DNA from: Paramacrobiotus metropolitanus
Lineage: Eukaryota > Tardigrada > Eutardigrada > Parachela > Macrobiotidae
Assembly (NCBI RefSeq): GCF_019649055.1
Contig: NW_026570372.1
Location: 209,287 to 273,286, forward strand
DNA: 64,000 nucleotides
Direction of reading: 5' to 3'
Positions 63,732 to 64,000 of this stretch are shown here, in pieces. A program made the translations under genes and the position numbers. Below the pieces are notes generated by a model. The model made no database searches, was not told the DNA's origin, and saw only the letters and a program-made list of their open reading frames with translations. Position 1 is the stretch's first letter, and every line of letters starts with the position of its first letter.

Positions 63732-63882
63732 GTCTCGTGGTTATGTCCGATTTTTTAGGTTTCCTTTGTTTCTTTCAAAATCTTATGATGTTTAATTGAA
63801 GTCTAATTCGTAACGATTGCCAGTGATATTGTGAACGCTTGCCGCAATATTCTCTCATTCATCTCACCTGTGTGATTAGAAA

Positions 63883-63888
63883 ATTAAA
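63883..63888 (+). terminator. Probable polyadenylation signal ATTAAA (59669 gene)
   Basis: ATTAAA about 150 nt after the stop at 63731; an AATAAA follows at 63941-63946. The rest of the window end (63732-64000) is AT-rich 3' flank. Confidence 0.4.
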
Positions 63889-64000
63889 CGGTTTGTAGTC
63901 ATTAAAAAGGAAAAGCTCGACAAGTTATTATCTGCTATAAAATAAATATACAATAGATAACTGCTGAATATTACACAAAGTCATTAAAAATTGATTGTCA

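Overview
The window is nuclear DNA of an invertebrate animal. Every gene is split by GT-AG (occasionally GC-AG) introns. The gene set includes a basement-membrane collagen IV, a stomatin, an Ig-domain receptor tyrosine kinase, a SMARCAD1-type remodeler and a calcitonin/DH31-type neuropeptide precursor, a type best known from arthropods and other protostomes. A tardigrade or a close ecdysozoan relative is my best guess, but nothing here proves the species. Gene models were built by hand from protein similarity, splice signals and phase bookkeeping. Unless stated otherwise the exon lengths add up to an open frame.

Layout. 16-584 (-): 5' exons of an ANF-receptor-type ligand-binding protein. 3038-6557 (-): complete stomatin in 13 exons, with a roughly 1 kb TA-flanked inverted-repeat element filling intron 2. 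7663-8465 (-): 3' part of a membrane protein with a His/Ser/Ala-rich tail. 10123-12339 (-) and 18370-20616 (-): two SMYD-like (MYND+SET) paralogs with identical intron positions, both lacking the catalytic NHSC-type motif. Between them lie a BTB-BACK-Kelch gene (12949-15633, +) and an intronless UDP-glycosyltransferase with a plant/bacteria-style PSPG box (16182-17591, -).

22744-24488 (+): DH31-like neuropeptide precursor whose last exon is 11 nt. 25529-31925 (-): SMARCAD1/Fun30 remodeler in 17 exons with a 118-bp tandem repeat in intron 1. 35477-41126 (+): FGFR/VEGFR-type receptor tyrosine kinase. 42625-52831 (+): collagen IV alpha chain in about 32 exons, ending in NC1 plus an unusual 44-residue tail, with one apparent +1 frameshift near 47070.

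52832-64000 is gene-poor. It holds a palindromic MITE (56276-56441), microsatellites, two weak membrane-protein candidates, a mariner element with a broken transposase (60241-61538) and a probable three-exon gene of unknown function (59669-63731) that the mariner interrupts within an intron.

The neighbours do not form a pathway. The most informative relationships are the SMYD duplication around unrelated genes, the divergent SMYD-A/KLHL promoter, and introns enlarged by small transposons.
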